Of a stretch of DNA of 37,500 nt, positions 22,741 to 33,201 are shown piece after piece. The first letter of the stretch is position 1; the number at the start of each line of letters is the position of its first letter. Both the position numbers and the translations under genes were made by a program. Source of the DNA: Neocallimastix lanati (nom. inval.) (taxonomy: Eukaryota > Neocallimastigomycota > Neocallimastigomycetes > Neocallimastigales > Neocallimastigaceae); contig JACVTC010000087.1 of the NCBI GenBank assembly GCA_016946835.1, positions 727,501-765,000 on the forward strand, given 5' to 3'. Below the pieces are notes generated by a model. The model was given only the letters and a program-made list of their open reading frames with translations. It was not told the origin of the DNA and searched no databases.

Positions 22741-23430
22741 TTAAAGTATATTTATTACTTGGCTAAATATTTTCGTATTTTAATATTTTATATTTCAATC
22801 CTTAATAATTCTTAAAATGTATCATTCCCTTGGACCAAAATATCTCTCCTTTATTTGTTAATTTTTTTTAATAGTAATCAATTTTTATTTTTCATTAAAA
22901 TTTTTATCTTTATATATTTATTTAATAAAATATTTATATTAATTGTAAAGATAAAAATTTAAAGATAACTATTAAAATAAATATTTTATTAAATAAATAT
23001 ATGTATATATATTATAAATAAATAATAATATTTACTGTTATTTTAATTGATTGATTTTTGATATAAATTTTTATTTGTTACTTTATTAATTGAATTAATA
23101 AAAGATAATTAAAAATGATTTTTCAATTCCTTTTATACTAACTTCTTTTATATTATTCTAAGTTTTAATAATTTTATTTAAATATTATTAATATAAAATT
23201 CTATATTAATAACTTCTTTTATATTAATTATTCTAAGTATTAATAATTTTTTTAAATATTAGTAATTTTATTTTATCCTAAACTTTATTCTTTCAATCCT
23301 TTTCAAACTTATATTTATTTATCAGATTTTAAGCATATAAATTTTGTCACTTTTGGTCAGTTTACTTTTTTAGTTATGAATAAAATATATAAATGTACAT
23401 ATAATTTATATTAATATTAAAATATTAAAC
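22741..23430. other. Gene-free AT-rich stretch
   Basis: No supported gene. CTTTTATATTA plus ATTCTAAG repeats occur near 23145 and 23216. Nothing protein-like. Confidence 0.6.
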
Positions 23431-23431
23431 A

Positions 23432-23610
23432 TTTTTTAGAGTTGTAGCAAAAAAGTATTAAGAAAATTTTCCAGTCATAGAAATACAATTATAAAAAATA
23501 AGCATTAAATAATAAAAAAAAAATTTATAATAATTTTCCAGTCATAGAAATACAATTATAAAAAATAAGCATTAAATAATAAAAAAAAAATTTATAATAA
23601 TTAATTTTGG

Positions 23611-23641
<31 letters not shown>

Positions 23642-24660
23642 GTCAAATTAAAATACTGTATACATTAAATAATAAATATTAAGTATTAATAAACTTTCAT
23701 GTATATATTTTTAAATTTATTTGCTTTTATTAATATATAAAAATAAGTTTTTTTCTAATTGGAAAAACTATTTCGCCAAATAATCTTAAAGAAGAAAAAG
23801 AACAAAAATGGAAATGTTTATAATAAATATATATAAATATATTATTTTAATATTAAAATACGGTTTTCAGAGTTGTAGCAAATAAGTATCAAGAAAAATT
23901 ACTATTAGAAAAAAAGTTAATAATAGTTAATTTTTATTTTTTTTTAATCAAATTAAAATAATTAAATAATAAAGTTTAATAATGCTTTTATTTATTATTA
24001 TATAAATACATAATATTTTAATTTATTTAATTATTTTTATTGGAATATCAAATCGGCAAAACTATTTTCATCAAATAATCATAAAGAAGAAGTAAAAAAG
24101 TAAAAGTTTAATAAATATATAAAATAAAAAGTATCTCTATTAAACTTAACTATTTAATATTTTTATTAGTAAATAAGAATTAAATCAAAAAAAAAAAAAA
24201 AAAGAAGTTTACACTAATTTTGTTTTTTGTATTTTTTTTTATCAAATTATTAAACTTTACTATTTAATATTATTATTAAACTTTACTGTTTAATATTTTT
24301 ATTTATATAGTTTTATTAAAATATCAAAATAAGTTTTTTTTTTCCAATCGGCAAAACTATTTCGACAAATAACCGTAAGAAAAAAAATTATTACTAAATA
24401 TATTTTAATTAAAATTATATATATATATTTTTTTTTTAAAAATAATTTTTAATATTATAAAGAAATATTTATAATGAATAAAAAATTTTTGAGATTTATT
24501 TTTATTTTTCATACTTTTTAATTAATATATAATTAAATATTTATATTAAAAAAAAATATTGTATTAAAAAAATATTTCTTTTTAATTCTTTTTTATTTTT
24601 ATTTATTCTTTTTAAGATTATTTGATTAAAAAGTTTTGCCGATTGATTAAAGAAAAAATA
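23432..24660. repeat. Diverged interspersed repeat with CGGCAAAACTATTTCG core
   Basis: AGAGTTGTAGCAAAAAAGTA at 23439 and AGAGTTGTAGCAAATAAGTA at 23870 begin two related units about 430 bp apart. A core GGCAAAACTATTTCGNCAAA with AATAATC and AAGAAGAA after it occurs at about 23761 (GGAAAAACTATTTCGCC), 24054 and 24350. An inverted relic with TTTGATTAAAAAGTTTTGCC lies at about 24620-24640. I see no coding frame; it may be a family of worn non-autonomous elements. Confidence 0.55.
23465..23600. repeat. 67-bp direct tandem duplication
   Basis: TTTTCCAGTCATAGAAATAC and the sequence after it starts at 23467 and again at 23534. The two copies look identical. Confidence 0.9.
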
Positions 24661-24709
24661 ATTTTAATGTTAATATTTAAGAAAATATTCCATTTTTTAT
24701 GAAAAACCA

Positions 24710-24711
<2 letters not shown>

Positions 24712-24789
<78 letters not shown>

Positions 24790-24845
24790 TAATAATAATA
24801 ATAGTTTGAATAATAAAGATTATATTTATAATAATTATTAGATTT

Positions 24846-24897
<52 letters not shown>

Positions 24898-24953
24898 TAA
24901 TAATAATAATAGTTTGAATAATAAAGATTATATTTATAATAATTATTAGATTT

Positions 24954-25015
<62 letters not shown>

Positions 25016-25035
25016 TAGAATAATAATAATAGTAA
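24712..25035. repeat. (TAA)n arrays within a 108-bp duplicated unit
   Basis: Three long TAA arrays (24712-24786, 24851-24894 and 24958-25014) are separated by two identical spacers TGATAATAATAATAATAGTT onward, starting at 24787 and 24895, 108 bp apart. Confidence 0.85.
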
Positions 25036-25119
25036 TAAAGTTTAATATATATATATATTTAAATATTTTATAATATCTTTATAAAATATATATTAGAAAA
25101 TATTTTTTAAAATTTAATA

Positions 25120-25458
25120 TTAACAAAGATTCTTTTTACCTATTGTGAATTTATATGGGACGATTTTCATCCTCTCAGGATATTTTTCCCTATAAATAAA
25201 TTGGTGTTGCTCACTATGGTAAATATTTCTGTTGCTAGGTTATATAATTGCTAGTGTAGAGAATACTTGATCGTTGAGAGGATTAGTGTAGTTGTTCCTC
25301 CCGAGAAGACGGTTCAAGAGACAATTGAAAAGAAGCCCATTGTTTAAAGAGACACATAGGGAATGTCTTTCATATTAGCCTTGCTTTGAGAGAGATACGC
25401 TTAAGGGAGAGGCTGAAGGTCTTACTGCTCATCCCTTGCTAATCTCAAAAAAAAAAAA
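25120..25458 (+). mobile_element. GC-richer island with 3' poly(A), possible retroposed element
   Basis: About 330 bp of much higher complexity than the flanks ends in ATCTC followed by A12 (25447-25458). AAAGATT occurs just before it (25125-25131) and at the end of the poly(A) (25456-25462), a weak target-duplication candidate. TAGTGTAGTTG (25284-25294) fits the Pol III A-box consensus TRGYNNARNNG. GGTTCAAGAGA (25311-25321) is a partial B box, but the spacing is shorter than in tRNAs. All frames contain stops; VVVPPEKTVQETIEKKPIV (about 25291-25347) is the best short frame. A SINE, a transcript-derived insertion or an exon relic are all possible. Confidence 0.35.
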
Positions 25459-25479
25459 GATTTAACGTATTTTTTAATT

Positions 25480-25711
25480 ATTTTTTTTTTTTTGATTAAT
25501 TTTTGTTTATTCTATTTTTATAAATAATTATCAACGAATTATTTTTCTTCAGTTTTATAAATAATTATCAATAAATTAATTTTATTTATTATATCTCTTA
25601 TAAAAATTGCCATATTAATTTTTTTTTATTCATTAAATATGTTTATTCGATATTTATAAATAAATTAAAAGTTTTTTTGTTTATATCATTTCTCTTAATA
25701 ACAGATATAGT

Positions 25712-25760
<49 letters not shown>

Positions 25761-26122
25761 AATATGTATATATATAAACAATTATTAACAAATTAAAAAT
25801 TTTCTCCATCTTTTATTTATTTACTATATTTCTCATAAAAATTGCCATATTAATTTTTTTAATTATTAAATATGTTTACTCTATTTTTATAAATAAATTA
25901 AAAAATTTTTATTTTTTAATTTTTTTATTTTATGTGGTTACTTTTTTTTTATAATTTTAGAATATGCTTATCTTTAATATATATAACTAATTATCAACAT
26001 ATTAATTTTTTTCTCCATTTTTTTTTATTTATGGTATTTCTCTTAAAAATTGACAGGTTAACTTTTTTTCAATTATTAATATGTTTACTCTATTTTTATA
26101 AATAAATTAAATATTCTTTTCT

Positions 26123-26169
<47 letters not shown>

Positions 26170-26465
26170 ATTAAATATATTTATTCTATTTTTATAAATA
26201 AATTAAAAAATTTTTATTCTTTTTATTCTTTCTTTCTTTCTTTCTTTTTTTTTTTTATTTATAGTATTTCTCTTAATAACAGATATGATAACTTTTTTTT
26301 TAAATATAGAATATGCTTATTCTTTAATATATAAGTATTTTATCAACATATTAAAATTTTTCTCCATATTTTTTTTTTTTTATTTATTTATGGTATTTAT
26401 ATTAATAATTGACTGGTTAATTTTTTTTTAAATTTAGAATATGTTTACTCTTTTATTTATGTATA
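25480..26465. repeat. Degenerate tandem repeat of ~200-240 bp upstream of the first HTH gene
   Basis: Five or so worn copies of an ordered set of motifs: ATAATTATCAAC, then CTCC..TTTTATTTA, then GTATTTCTCTTA, AATTGCCATATTAATTTTTT or AACAGATAT, a T run, TTAGAATATG or TTAAATATG, TTTACTC, and TATTTTTATAAATAAATTAA. Copies are seen around 25500, 25640, 25760-25890, 25960-26100 and 26300-26450. T39 and T38 tracts (25714-25752 and 26128-26165) lie within it. The array ends about 300 bp before the gene at 26778. Confidence 0.6.
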
Positions 26466-26777
26466 ATAATTAAATATTCTTCTAAAAATAGATGTTATAT
26501 TAGTTTTTAATAATTTTTAGATCATGATGATAAATATTTAAATATTAAGTTTTTAATAATTTTTAGATCATAGTGAAATATATTTAAATATCATCAATTT
26601 AGATATAAAAGAAAGAATTTTTTTCTTTTTTTTTTTTTTTTTTTTATTTGAATTTAATAAGATTTATTACTTTTATATAGTTAGTATAGATATTAGAAGT
26701 ATAAAGTAGTAAAAAAAAAAAAAAAAAGAAAAAAAAATTTAAATAAAAATTATTTATTAATAATAAAATATATCAAA

Positions 26778-28095
26778 ATGACAGGTATCAATTACATTAA
26801 CAGCTATCTTGAAAAGCAAAAAAACTTCAAGATTTTAGTAAAAGATATTCAATATTCTTTACAAAATAAGGAATACCAACGTAATAATCTTTCTATTGAT
26901 GATTATATTAAAAATAGATGGAATATTTCGAAGTACGTTCATTATCATAAATTAAATTTATTTTAGAAGTTATAAGTACATTGAATAAATATATATATAG
27001 ATATTAATCATTTTATTTTACTTTTTTATTTCAATAATATATAATTTGTTTATTTATCTATTACTAATTGATATTATTATAGAGCTCGTAAGTATTTCAT
27101 ATTATTAAATCTTAATATAGTAAATTTAAATTATAGTTAAAAGAGATGTAATATTAATTACAATATTTAAATTTTTTTTATATTGTTTAAATATTAAAAT
27201 AGAAGCTTATCGTTACGTAATTTCTGCAAAAGTTATTGATCAACTTGAAGAATTCAATATTCAACCATGTTATGAAAGAATTTGCAGAGCTTTATATAAT
27301 TGTGCTAAGACTCAAAGTCAAATGAAACTTTTATGGGGTTCTGTTCTTCAATCTTCCGGAAATAGACCAGACTGTATTAACAGTTCCCATGTTAATAAAA
27401 TGTGGAAAAAACTTTGTTCCGATAAGAAATACTTTAAAATTTGTCATTACGAAGAAGAAATTATGAATAAAATTGAAAATTCATTGAATCATCACGCTAA
27501 AGATGTTAAGCACAAACAATTAAACTCAAAAATTAATTCTATTAATGCTATTAATGTTGCCGATGCTCTTGGTACTCCAAAATCTCTTACTCCATCTCCA
27601 ATTATTTCATCTATTTCATCTACTTCATTATTTAATGGTTCAGTTATTCCATCTCCAGTTCAAAGTGAATCCGAATATACTAATTCTTCTTCATTCTATC
27701 CATCTCCAATGGCTCAAAGTGAATCAAACCTTATACCATATAGAAGCCCATCTCCTTTAAGTATTTGTGATTCAGGTATAGATTTATGCAGTAATAGTGA
27801 TATCAGTAACGGACAAATTAATTCTAATATTATTGCTGTTCCAACTACTGTTCCAAGTGTTATTCCAACTACCGTTTCAAGTACTATTCCAACAACTATT
27901 TCAACAACTATTCCAAGTACTATTCCAAGTACTATTCCAACTACTATTCCAACAACGGTTCCAGTTTCTCAAAATGTTAATGTCGTTAACTATGAAGTTC
28001 TTGGAGTTCAATACCCATTACAATCATCAATAATTATTACAAATCCAACTCAAATTCAAGTTCCATATCCACAACAAGTTTTATATTATTATTAA
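26778..28095 (+). CDS. Putative HTH DNA-binding protein, copy 1 (spliced, 5-nt micro-exon)
   Basis: Exons are 26778-26932, 27083-27087 (AGCTC) and 27203-28095, joined by introns with GTACGT..TAG and GTAAGT..TAG ends; TACTAAT lies before the first acceptor. Together they give 350 residues. The frame between the large exons closes only if the 5-nt exon is included, which yields NISKAQAYRYVISAKVIDQL. Residues about 38-103 resemble the helix-turn-helix of bacterial plasmid and phage proteins (WGISRSQAYRLI-type), then ERICRALYNCAKTQSQMKLL. CHY and SSHVNKMWKKLC follow (about 94-140). The rest is Ser/Pro/Thr-rich low complexity with a TIPTT/TIPST repeat at about 267-310. It ends in a QYPLQ-containing tail shared with copy 2. 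A sequence-specific nuclear regulator is possible but inferred. Unlike copies 2 and 3 it has no intron near residue 9; the first ATG of the first exon is used. Confidence 0.8.
27083..27087 (+). other. Five-nucleotide micro-exon AGCTC, copy 1
   Basis: It is flanked by TTATAG and GTAAGT. It supplies the last base of a Lys codon, an Ala codon and the first base of Gln, making ISK-A-Q-AYRY. Skipping it would put the third exon out of frame. Confidence 0.8.
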
Positions 28096-28138
28096 AAATA
28101 AAATTTATTTTTTTAATTTCATAAGCTTTATTTTTTAA

Positions 28139-28290
28139 TTATAAAAAAAAATAATTATAAATCAAATGATTAAATAATATAAAAAAAAATAATTATAAAT
28201 CAAATGATAAAATAATATAAAAAAAATAATTATAAATCAAATGATAAAATAATATAAAAAAAAATAATTATAAATCAAATGATAAAATAA
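28139..28290. repeat. 38-bp tandem repeat, four units
   Basis: AATAATTATAAATCAAATGA, then TAAAATAATATA and 6-9 A, four times just after the stop codon of the gene at 26778. Units differ mainly in the length of the A run. Confidence 0.9.
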
Positions 28291-28460
28291 TATTTTTTAT
28301 ATTTTTAAGACATAATTTTCAATTTTTTTTTTAATTTCATATTAATAATATCAGTATTAATTATACCAAAAATAACTATACCAATAATAATAATATATTC
28401 AATTAAATATAATTACAATAATAATAGCAGTAAAAAATTTTATTATAGAAGTAAAATAAT

Positions 28461-28662
28461 TTTTTAATATTTTCAAAAAAAAATTTATTTTTATAGAATT
28501 AGTAAATATTGTAGTAAAATGATTTTAAATAAAAAAAAAAAAAAAAAAAAGAAATTATTTTTAATATTAATAATTTTTTACTATTAATAATTTTTCAATA
28601 TTTTCAAAAAAATTTCTTTTATAGAATTAGTAAATATTGTAGTAAAATGTTTTTAAATAAAA
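28461..28662. repeat. ~70-bp module occurring twice, 130 bp apart
   Basis: AATATTTTCAAAAAA through ATAGAATTAGTAAATATTGT and AGTAAAATG, then TTTTAAATAA, is present at about 28466-28532 and 28598-28662. Confidence 0.8.
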
Positions 28663-28748
28663 AATAAAAAAAAAGAGAATTATTTTTTGTTCTAATAATT
28701 CTATATTATAACAAAATTTTTGAATAAAAATGAATTAATTATAAATAT

Positions 28749-28916
28749 AAAAAATATTAAAAAAATTTTTAAAATTACTTAATGATTTATATATAAGAAT
28801 ATTTAAAAAAAAATTATTTTTTTAAATGAAATATATAATAAATGATTACTATTATTAATATATTTGTTTCAATAATAATCAAAAAAAAGTTTTGAATAAA
28901 ATCTATTTTAATATGG

Positions 28917-28950
<34 letters not shown>

Positions 28951-29283
28951 TGATGGAAAATTTTTTTGTTTTTTTTTTTATAAAAATTTATTGATCTAAT
29001 ATAAAATTAATTAAACTTTCTCTTATAAACCTAAATTTTATATATTATAATATATTTTATTTAATATTTTTATAAAAATTTTTTATTGAAATATTAAAAA
29101 AAGTTTATTAAAAATATTAAAAAAATTTTTAAAATTACTTAATGATTTATATATAAGAATATTTAAAAAAAAATTATTTTTTTAAAAAAAAGTGAAATAT
29201 ATAATAAATGATTACTATTATTAATATATTTGTTTCAATAATAATCAAAAAAAAGTTTTGAATAAAATCTATTTTAATATGGA

Positions 29284-29317
<34 letters not shown>

Positions 29318-29477
29318 GAAAATTTTTTTGTTTTTTTTTTTATAAAAATTTATTGATCTAATATAAAATTAATTAAACTTTCTCTTATAAACCTAAATTT
29401 TATATATTATAATATATTTTATTTAATATTTTTATAAAAATTTTTTATTGAAATATTAAAAAAAGTTTATTAAAATT
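28749..29477. repeat. 360-bp direct tandem duplication
   Basis: AAAATATTAAAAAAATTTTT starts at 28751 and 29111. Both copies run through ACTTAATGATTTATATATAA, TGTTTCAATAATAATC, ATGATGGAAAATTTTTTTG and TTTCTCTTATAAACCTAAAT to AAAGTTTATTAAAA. Differences are mostly A-run lengths. There is no gene in it. Confidence 0.9.
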
Positions 29478-30640
29478 CAAAGTATTGGAAATTTATATAT
29501 AGTAACATTATACACATTTTTGATAATTTAAAAATTGTACTAGTACAATATCTTTTTTTTATATTTTAAAAATTGTACTAGTACAATATCTTTTTTTTAT
29601 ATTTTAAAAATATTCAATTTTACATAACTTTTAATCAAATATTATATTAATTATTAATTATAATTATTATTTTTTAAAAATTATTTTATTTTTAACAAAT
29701 CTTATATATATGTAATTATTTTTTGATTATTATTTTTTAAAAATTAATTTTTTTTATTTTTAGCAAATCCTGTGTATATGTAATTATTTTTTGATAATTA
29801 GTATTTAATTAAATTGATTTTCTAATTATAATTTTTCAATTAAAAAGAATAGAATTGTAACACCAAATTGCCAAAAAACTATTGGAAATTTTAAATAGAA
29901 ATTTATAAATAATAATATTAGTACAGTTTCACTACTTTTTATAAAGATTTACTAAATTTTTATTAATTTACATGGATAATTTATTAATTCTTTGAAATAT
30001 TTATTAACATTTTTAACATATAAATTTTATAATCAAATAATTTAATATATTGGATAATTTATTAATTTTTGTAATATTAATGTTTTAAATTTAAAACTCA
30101 AATATGATATTATATCTATATTATGTTAATAATAAATAATAAATATATATAAATATATATATTATTTTTTTATAAAAAAAGTTAATATATAATATTTTAT
30201 AAAAATTGTTTTTAATTTTCAACAATATATGTATATTATTTATGTAGTTCAAGCATGTAGCATTTTTTATATTTTGTTTTGCAATAAATATAATGAATGC
30301 TATTATTCAATATTTATTAAATATTAGTTTAATAGTAATAAAAATATCTTTATTTTAAAAAAATAAAAATAAAATATATAAATAGGTATTTTATATAAAA
30401 TATCTTATTTTTTATAAGAATATATATCAGTGTAGCACGTTTTTTAATATTTAACCAAAAAAAAAAAAAATTTGTGATAAAATCTATAAATAGTTCAGCC
30501 ATAAAATTATTATTATTTTATATAAAATATCTTCGACAACTTTATTAATTGAAGTAATAATAACAATATTTATATATAATAATACTATTATTTATTCATT
30601 TTTTTTTAAAAAAAAAAAAATTAAAGAATAGCATATTTTA
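29478..30640. other. Gene-free AT-rich stretch
   Basis: No gene. It contains the paired palindromes at 29534-29587, and a TTTTTAAAAATTA plus TTTTTAACAAATC/TTTTTAGCAAATC module repeated near 29670 and 29735. Elsewhere there is only AT-biased sequence, with isolated words such as AAGCATGTAGCATTTTTTAT at 30251. Confidence 0.6.
29534..29587. repeat. 16-bp perfect palindrome in two copies
   Basis: ATTGTACTAGTACAAT is its own reverse complement and occurs at 29534-29549 and 29572-29587. It is embedded in a 38-bp direct repeat with TATCTTTTTTTTATATTTTA between. Confidence 0.9.
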
Positions 30641-30649
30641 ATAATTATT

Positions 30650-30727
30650 AATATTTAAACCTAAAAGTTTTCTTATGATTTTAGGTTTAAATATTAACCT
30701 AAAACCGTAAGAAAACTTTTAAATATT
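30650..30727. repeat. Nested inverted repeats (alternative hairpins)
   Basis: AATATTTAAACCTAAAA (30650-30666) and its exact reverse complement (30679-30695) form a 17-bp stem with a 12-nt loop. The loop plus second arm (about 30666-30687) can instead pair with AACCTAAAACCGTAAGAAAA (30696-30717) with two mismatches. The same DNA can fold in two mutually exclusive ways. Confidence 0.85.
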
Positions 30728-30729
30728 AA

Positions 30730-32163
30730 GTATATACTATATATTCAAATTTCCAAAAATTATATATATAAATAGGTAGTATTAATTATTCTATTTAAGA
30801 ATTTTACATGATTATGTAAATATATATGAGATTAATGTAATAATATGTAATGCAATATAGTTAATGCATAAGCCACAATGACTCTTTAAAATGTAGCATA
30901 TTAGTATATTAATAAAGTCTATATCATTATACTCTAAATTTCTGACTTTTACCAATATATATATATATATATATTTATTTATTCTTATAATAATAAATAA
31001 TTTTACTTAATAATAATTACTAATATTTATTAATTTTCTTTTTAAAAATAAATTATTTTTAAAAAATTTAATAAACAATTCTATTTATTTATTCAATAAA
31101 CAAATTTATTACAACATTGATTATTGAAACTTTGGAAAATATTCCATATACGGCATAAATATTAGTAGATTTTACCCCATTTTTATATTAGTTATATTAA
31201 AAAAAAGAAAAAAAACATTGATATTTTTTATGATATATATATTTTAAAAAAGTATAAAAATTGAGAATATTTTATACTAATATTTTTTGACATTTAATTA
31301 AAAACAAAAAATATATTTGTCATAATATTTTACATGCCATTTGTTTTATTTAATTATTTATTTATTTATATCAAAATAATGTACAATTAACATAGTGTAT
31401 TTTTAAATTAGATTTTCAAATTAAAAAAAAATTTTTTTGTAATTATACCAGAAAAATTATTTTATCCATATGAATGAATTAATAATAAAAATAACATTCT
31501 CTTCTCAAATTGTAAAAAAATAATAAAAATTTTAAATCAAATTTATTAATATTTATAATTAAAATTAATTTCAACTATAATATAAAAATAATTATAATAA
31601 TATTATAGATTTTATGATAATTGATAAAAAATATAAAAAAAAAATAAATTTATAGATTTTATGAAAATTGATAAAAAATAAAAAAAAAAAAAAAATACAA
31701 ATTTATTAATTATATAGATTTTAAAAAAAAAAAGATAAAAGTGAGGTAAATATTATTAATAATATTTTCTTTCTTTCTTCAATTAATATTATTTTTTAAT
31801 AAAGTAATTAAAATTAACCTAAAGATAACGTAAAATTTTAATTCATAAAAAGTCTATATTATTTTTTAATTTTCATTTATATAATCTGTTATTATTATTA
31901 ATATAATTAATATTTTAATTGAAATTATGAACGAAAAACTTTATTTTTGTTTATATAGTTATATATATATTATTTTTGTTTATATAGTTATATATATATA
32001 ATTATTTTTAAATAATATATGTAATATCTAATAATATTGTTTTTAGTAATATTAATATAAAAAGGTTTTTAAATTCTTATTTATAATTAATAATAATTGT
32101 ATAAATGAAAAGAAATTAAATGATTATATTTAATATGTATAATATTATTTTTATTAATGTAAA

Positions 32164-32198
<35 letters not shown>

Positions 32199-32230
32199 TA
32201 TATATAAAAAATATTCCATAAAATCCAAAT
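30730..32230. other. Gene-free AT-rich stretch
   Basis: No gene seen. A TTTATAGATTTTATGATAATTGATAAAAAAT-like module is repeated around 31604 and 31650. TTTTTGTTTATATAGTTATA is repeated near 31946 and 31974. A T30 tract lies at 32166-32195. Confidence 0.6.
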
Positions 32231-32236
32231 ATTTTT

Positions 32237-32461
32237 AATATTTATAAATTAATAAATTTAAAATATGTAGTTTTTTTTATAAAAAATTCAATAAAACGAT
32301 ATCTTTATACATGAATAATATATTAATTTATATAACATATTAAAAGTCAATATTTATAAATTAATAAATTTAAAATATGTAGTTTTTTTTATAAAAAATT
32401 CAATAAAACGATATCTTTATACATGAATAATATATTAATTTATATAACATATTAAAAGTCA
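32237..32461. repeat. 112-bp direct tandem duplication
   Basis: ATATTTATAAATTAATAAAT and following, including AATAAAACGATATCTTTATA and CATATTAAAAGTCAA, occur at 32239 and again 112 bp later. The copies look identical. Confidence 0.9.
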
Positions 32462-32873
32462 AACTTTTATTATCTTTAATATATATAATATAAATATATT
32501 TTTAGGAAGTATTATATACTCAAAATTTTTATCTTTAATATATATAAAATATATATATATATATACATATAAATATATATATATATATACATATAAATAT
32601 TTTATACTCATCTTTAATAAGATATTTAATAAAATAGCTATTAAAGATGAATTATTTTTTTTTTAATTAAAAATATAAATAATAATATAAATAATTATGT
32701 TTTATTTATTTTGTTTAATTATATCTATATTTTATAAATAAAAATTTAAAAAAGTAAAAATTTTATATATTATTTAATGTTTAAATGTTATTTAATTATT
32801 AGTTGAAAGTTTTATTATCAAATCAAATTATTTCATACAAAATGAACTTATATTTAAAATATAGTAAATTAGT
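32462..32873. other. Gene-free AT-rich stretch
   Basis: It contains two (TA)n blocks with ACATATAAATAT near 32545-32600 and otherwise plain AT-rich sequence before the duplicated unit. No gene. Confidence 0.6.
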
Positions 32874-33201
32874 ATAAATAAATTTCAATATAAATAGAGA
32901 AATTTTTAAAAATAGAATAAACATGTTTATGTCATGATTAAAATATTTGTATTACTGCGGCCTTTTTTGAATTATATATAATAGAAATAATGATAAACTT
33001 TATAATTATATCAAATATTTTATCTATAAATTTTATATATAAATACAATTTTTTTTTTTTTTTTTTTAATATATAAAATTAATTGAATATAGAATATAAA
33101 ATATAAAATAGAATTTGATTTATAAAGAAAATTAAATATATAGAAAATTAAATATATAAATATTTTAATAATATATTAGTTTTTTAAATTTGATTATTAA
33201 A
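32874..33201 (+). promoter_or_regulatory. Upstream region of HTH copy 2, duplicated before copy 3
   Basis: It is kept nearly unchanged before both genes. It contains AAACATGTTTATGTCATGAT and the GC-rich word TTACTGCGGCCTTTTTT (CTGCGGCC at 32955-32962 and 36048-36055), which stands out in this background. A T-run lies at 33050-33067. The high identity may just reflect recent duplication, so I cannot say which bases are functional. Confidence 0.35.

Noticed and set aside
25284-25321. tRNA gene from A-box-like and B-box-like words
   Set aside because: Spacing is too short, the B-box match is incomplete, and no acceptor stem or cloverleaf could be drawn.
27545-28033. Plus-strand frames of 71 and 78 codons inside the last exon of HTH copy 1
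   Set aside because: They are out-of-frame shadows. The Leu/Phe/Gln-rich pattern arises from the Thr/Ile/Pro repeat in the true frame.
27322-28095. Unspliced 257-residue gene starting at 27322 (and 33879 in copy 2)
   Set aside because: The frame is open and conserved upstream to 27205 and continues through the micro-exon into the first exon; starting at the inner Met would cut the HTH-like segment off.
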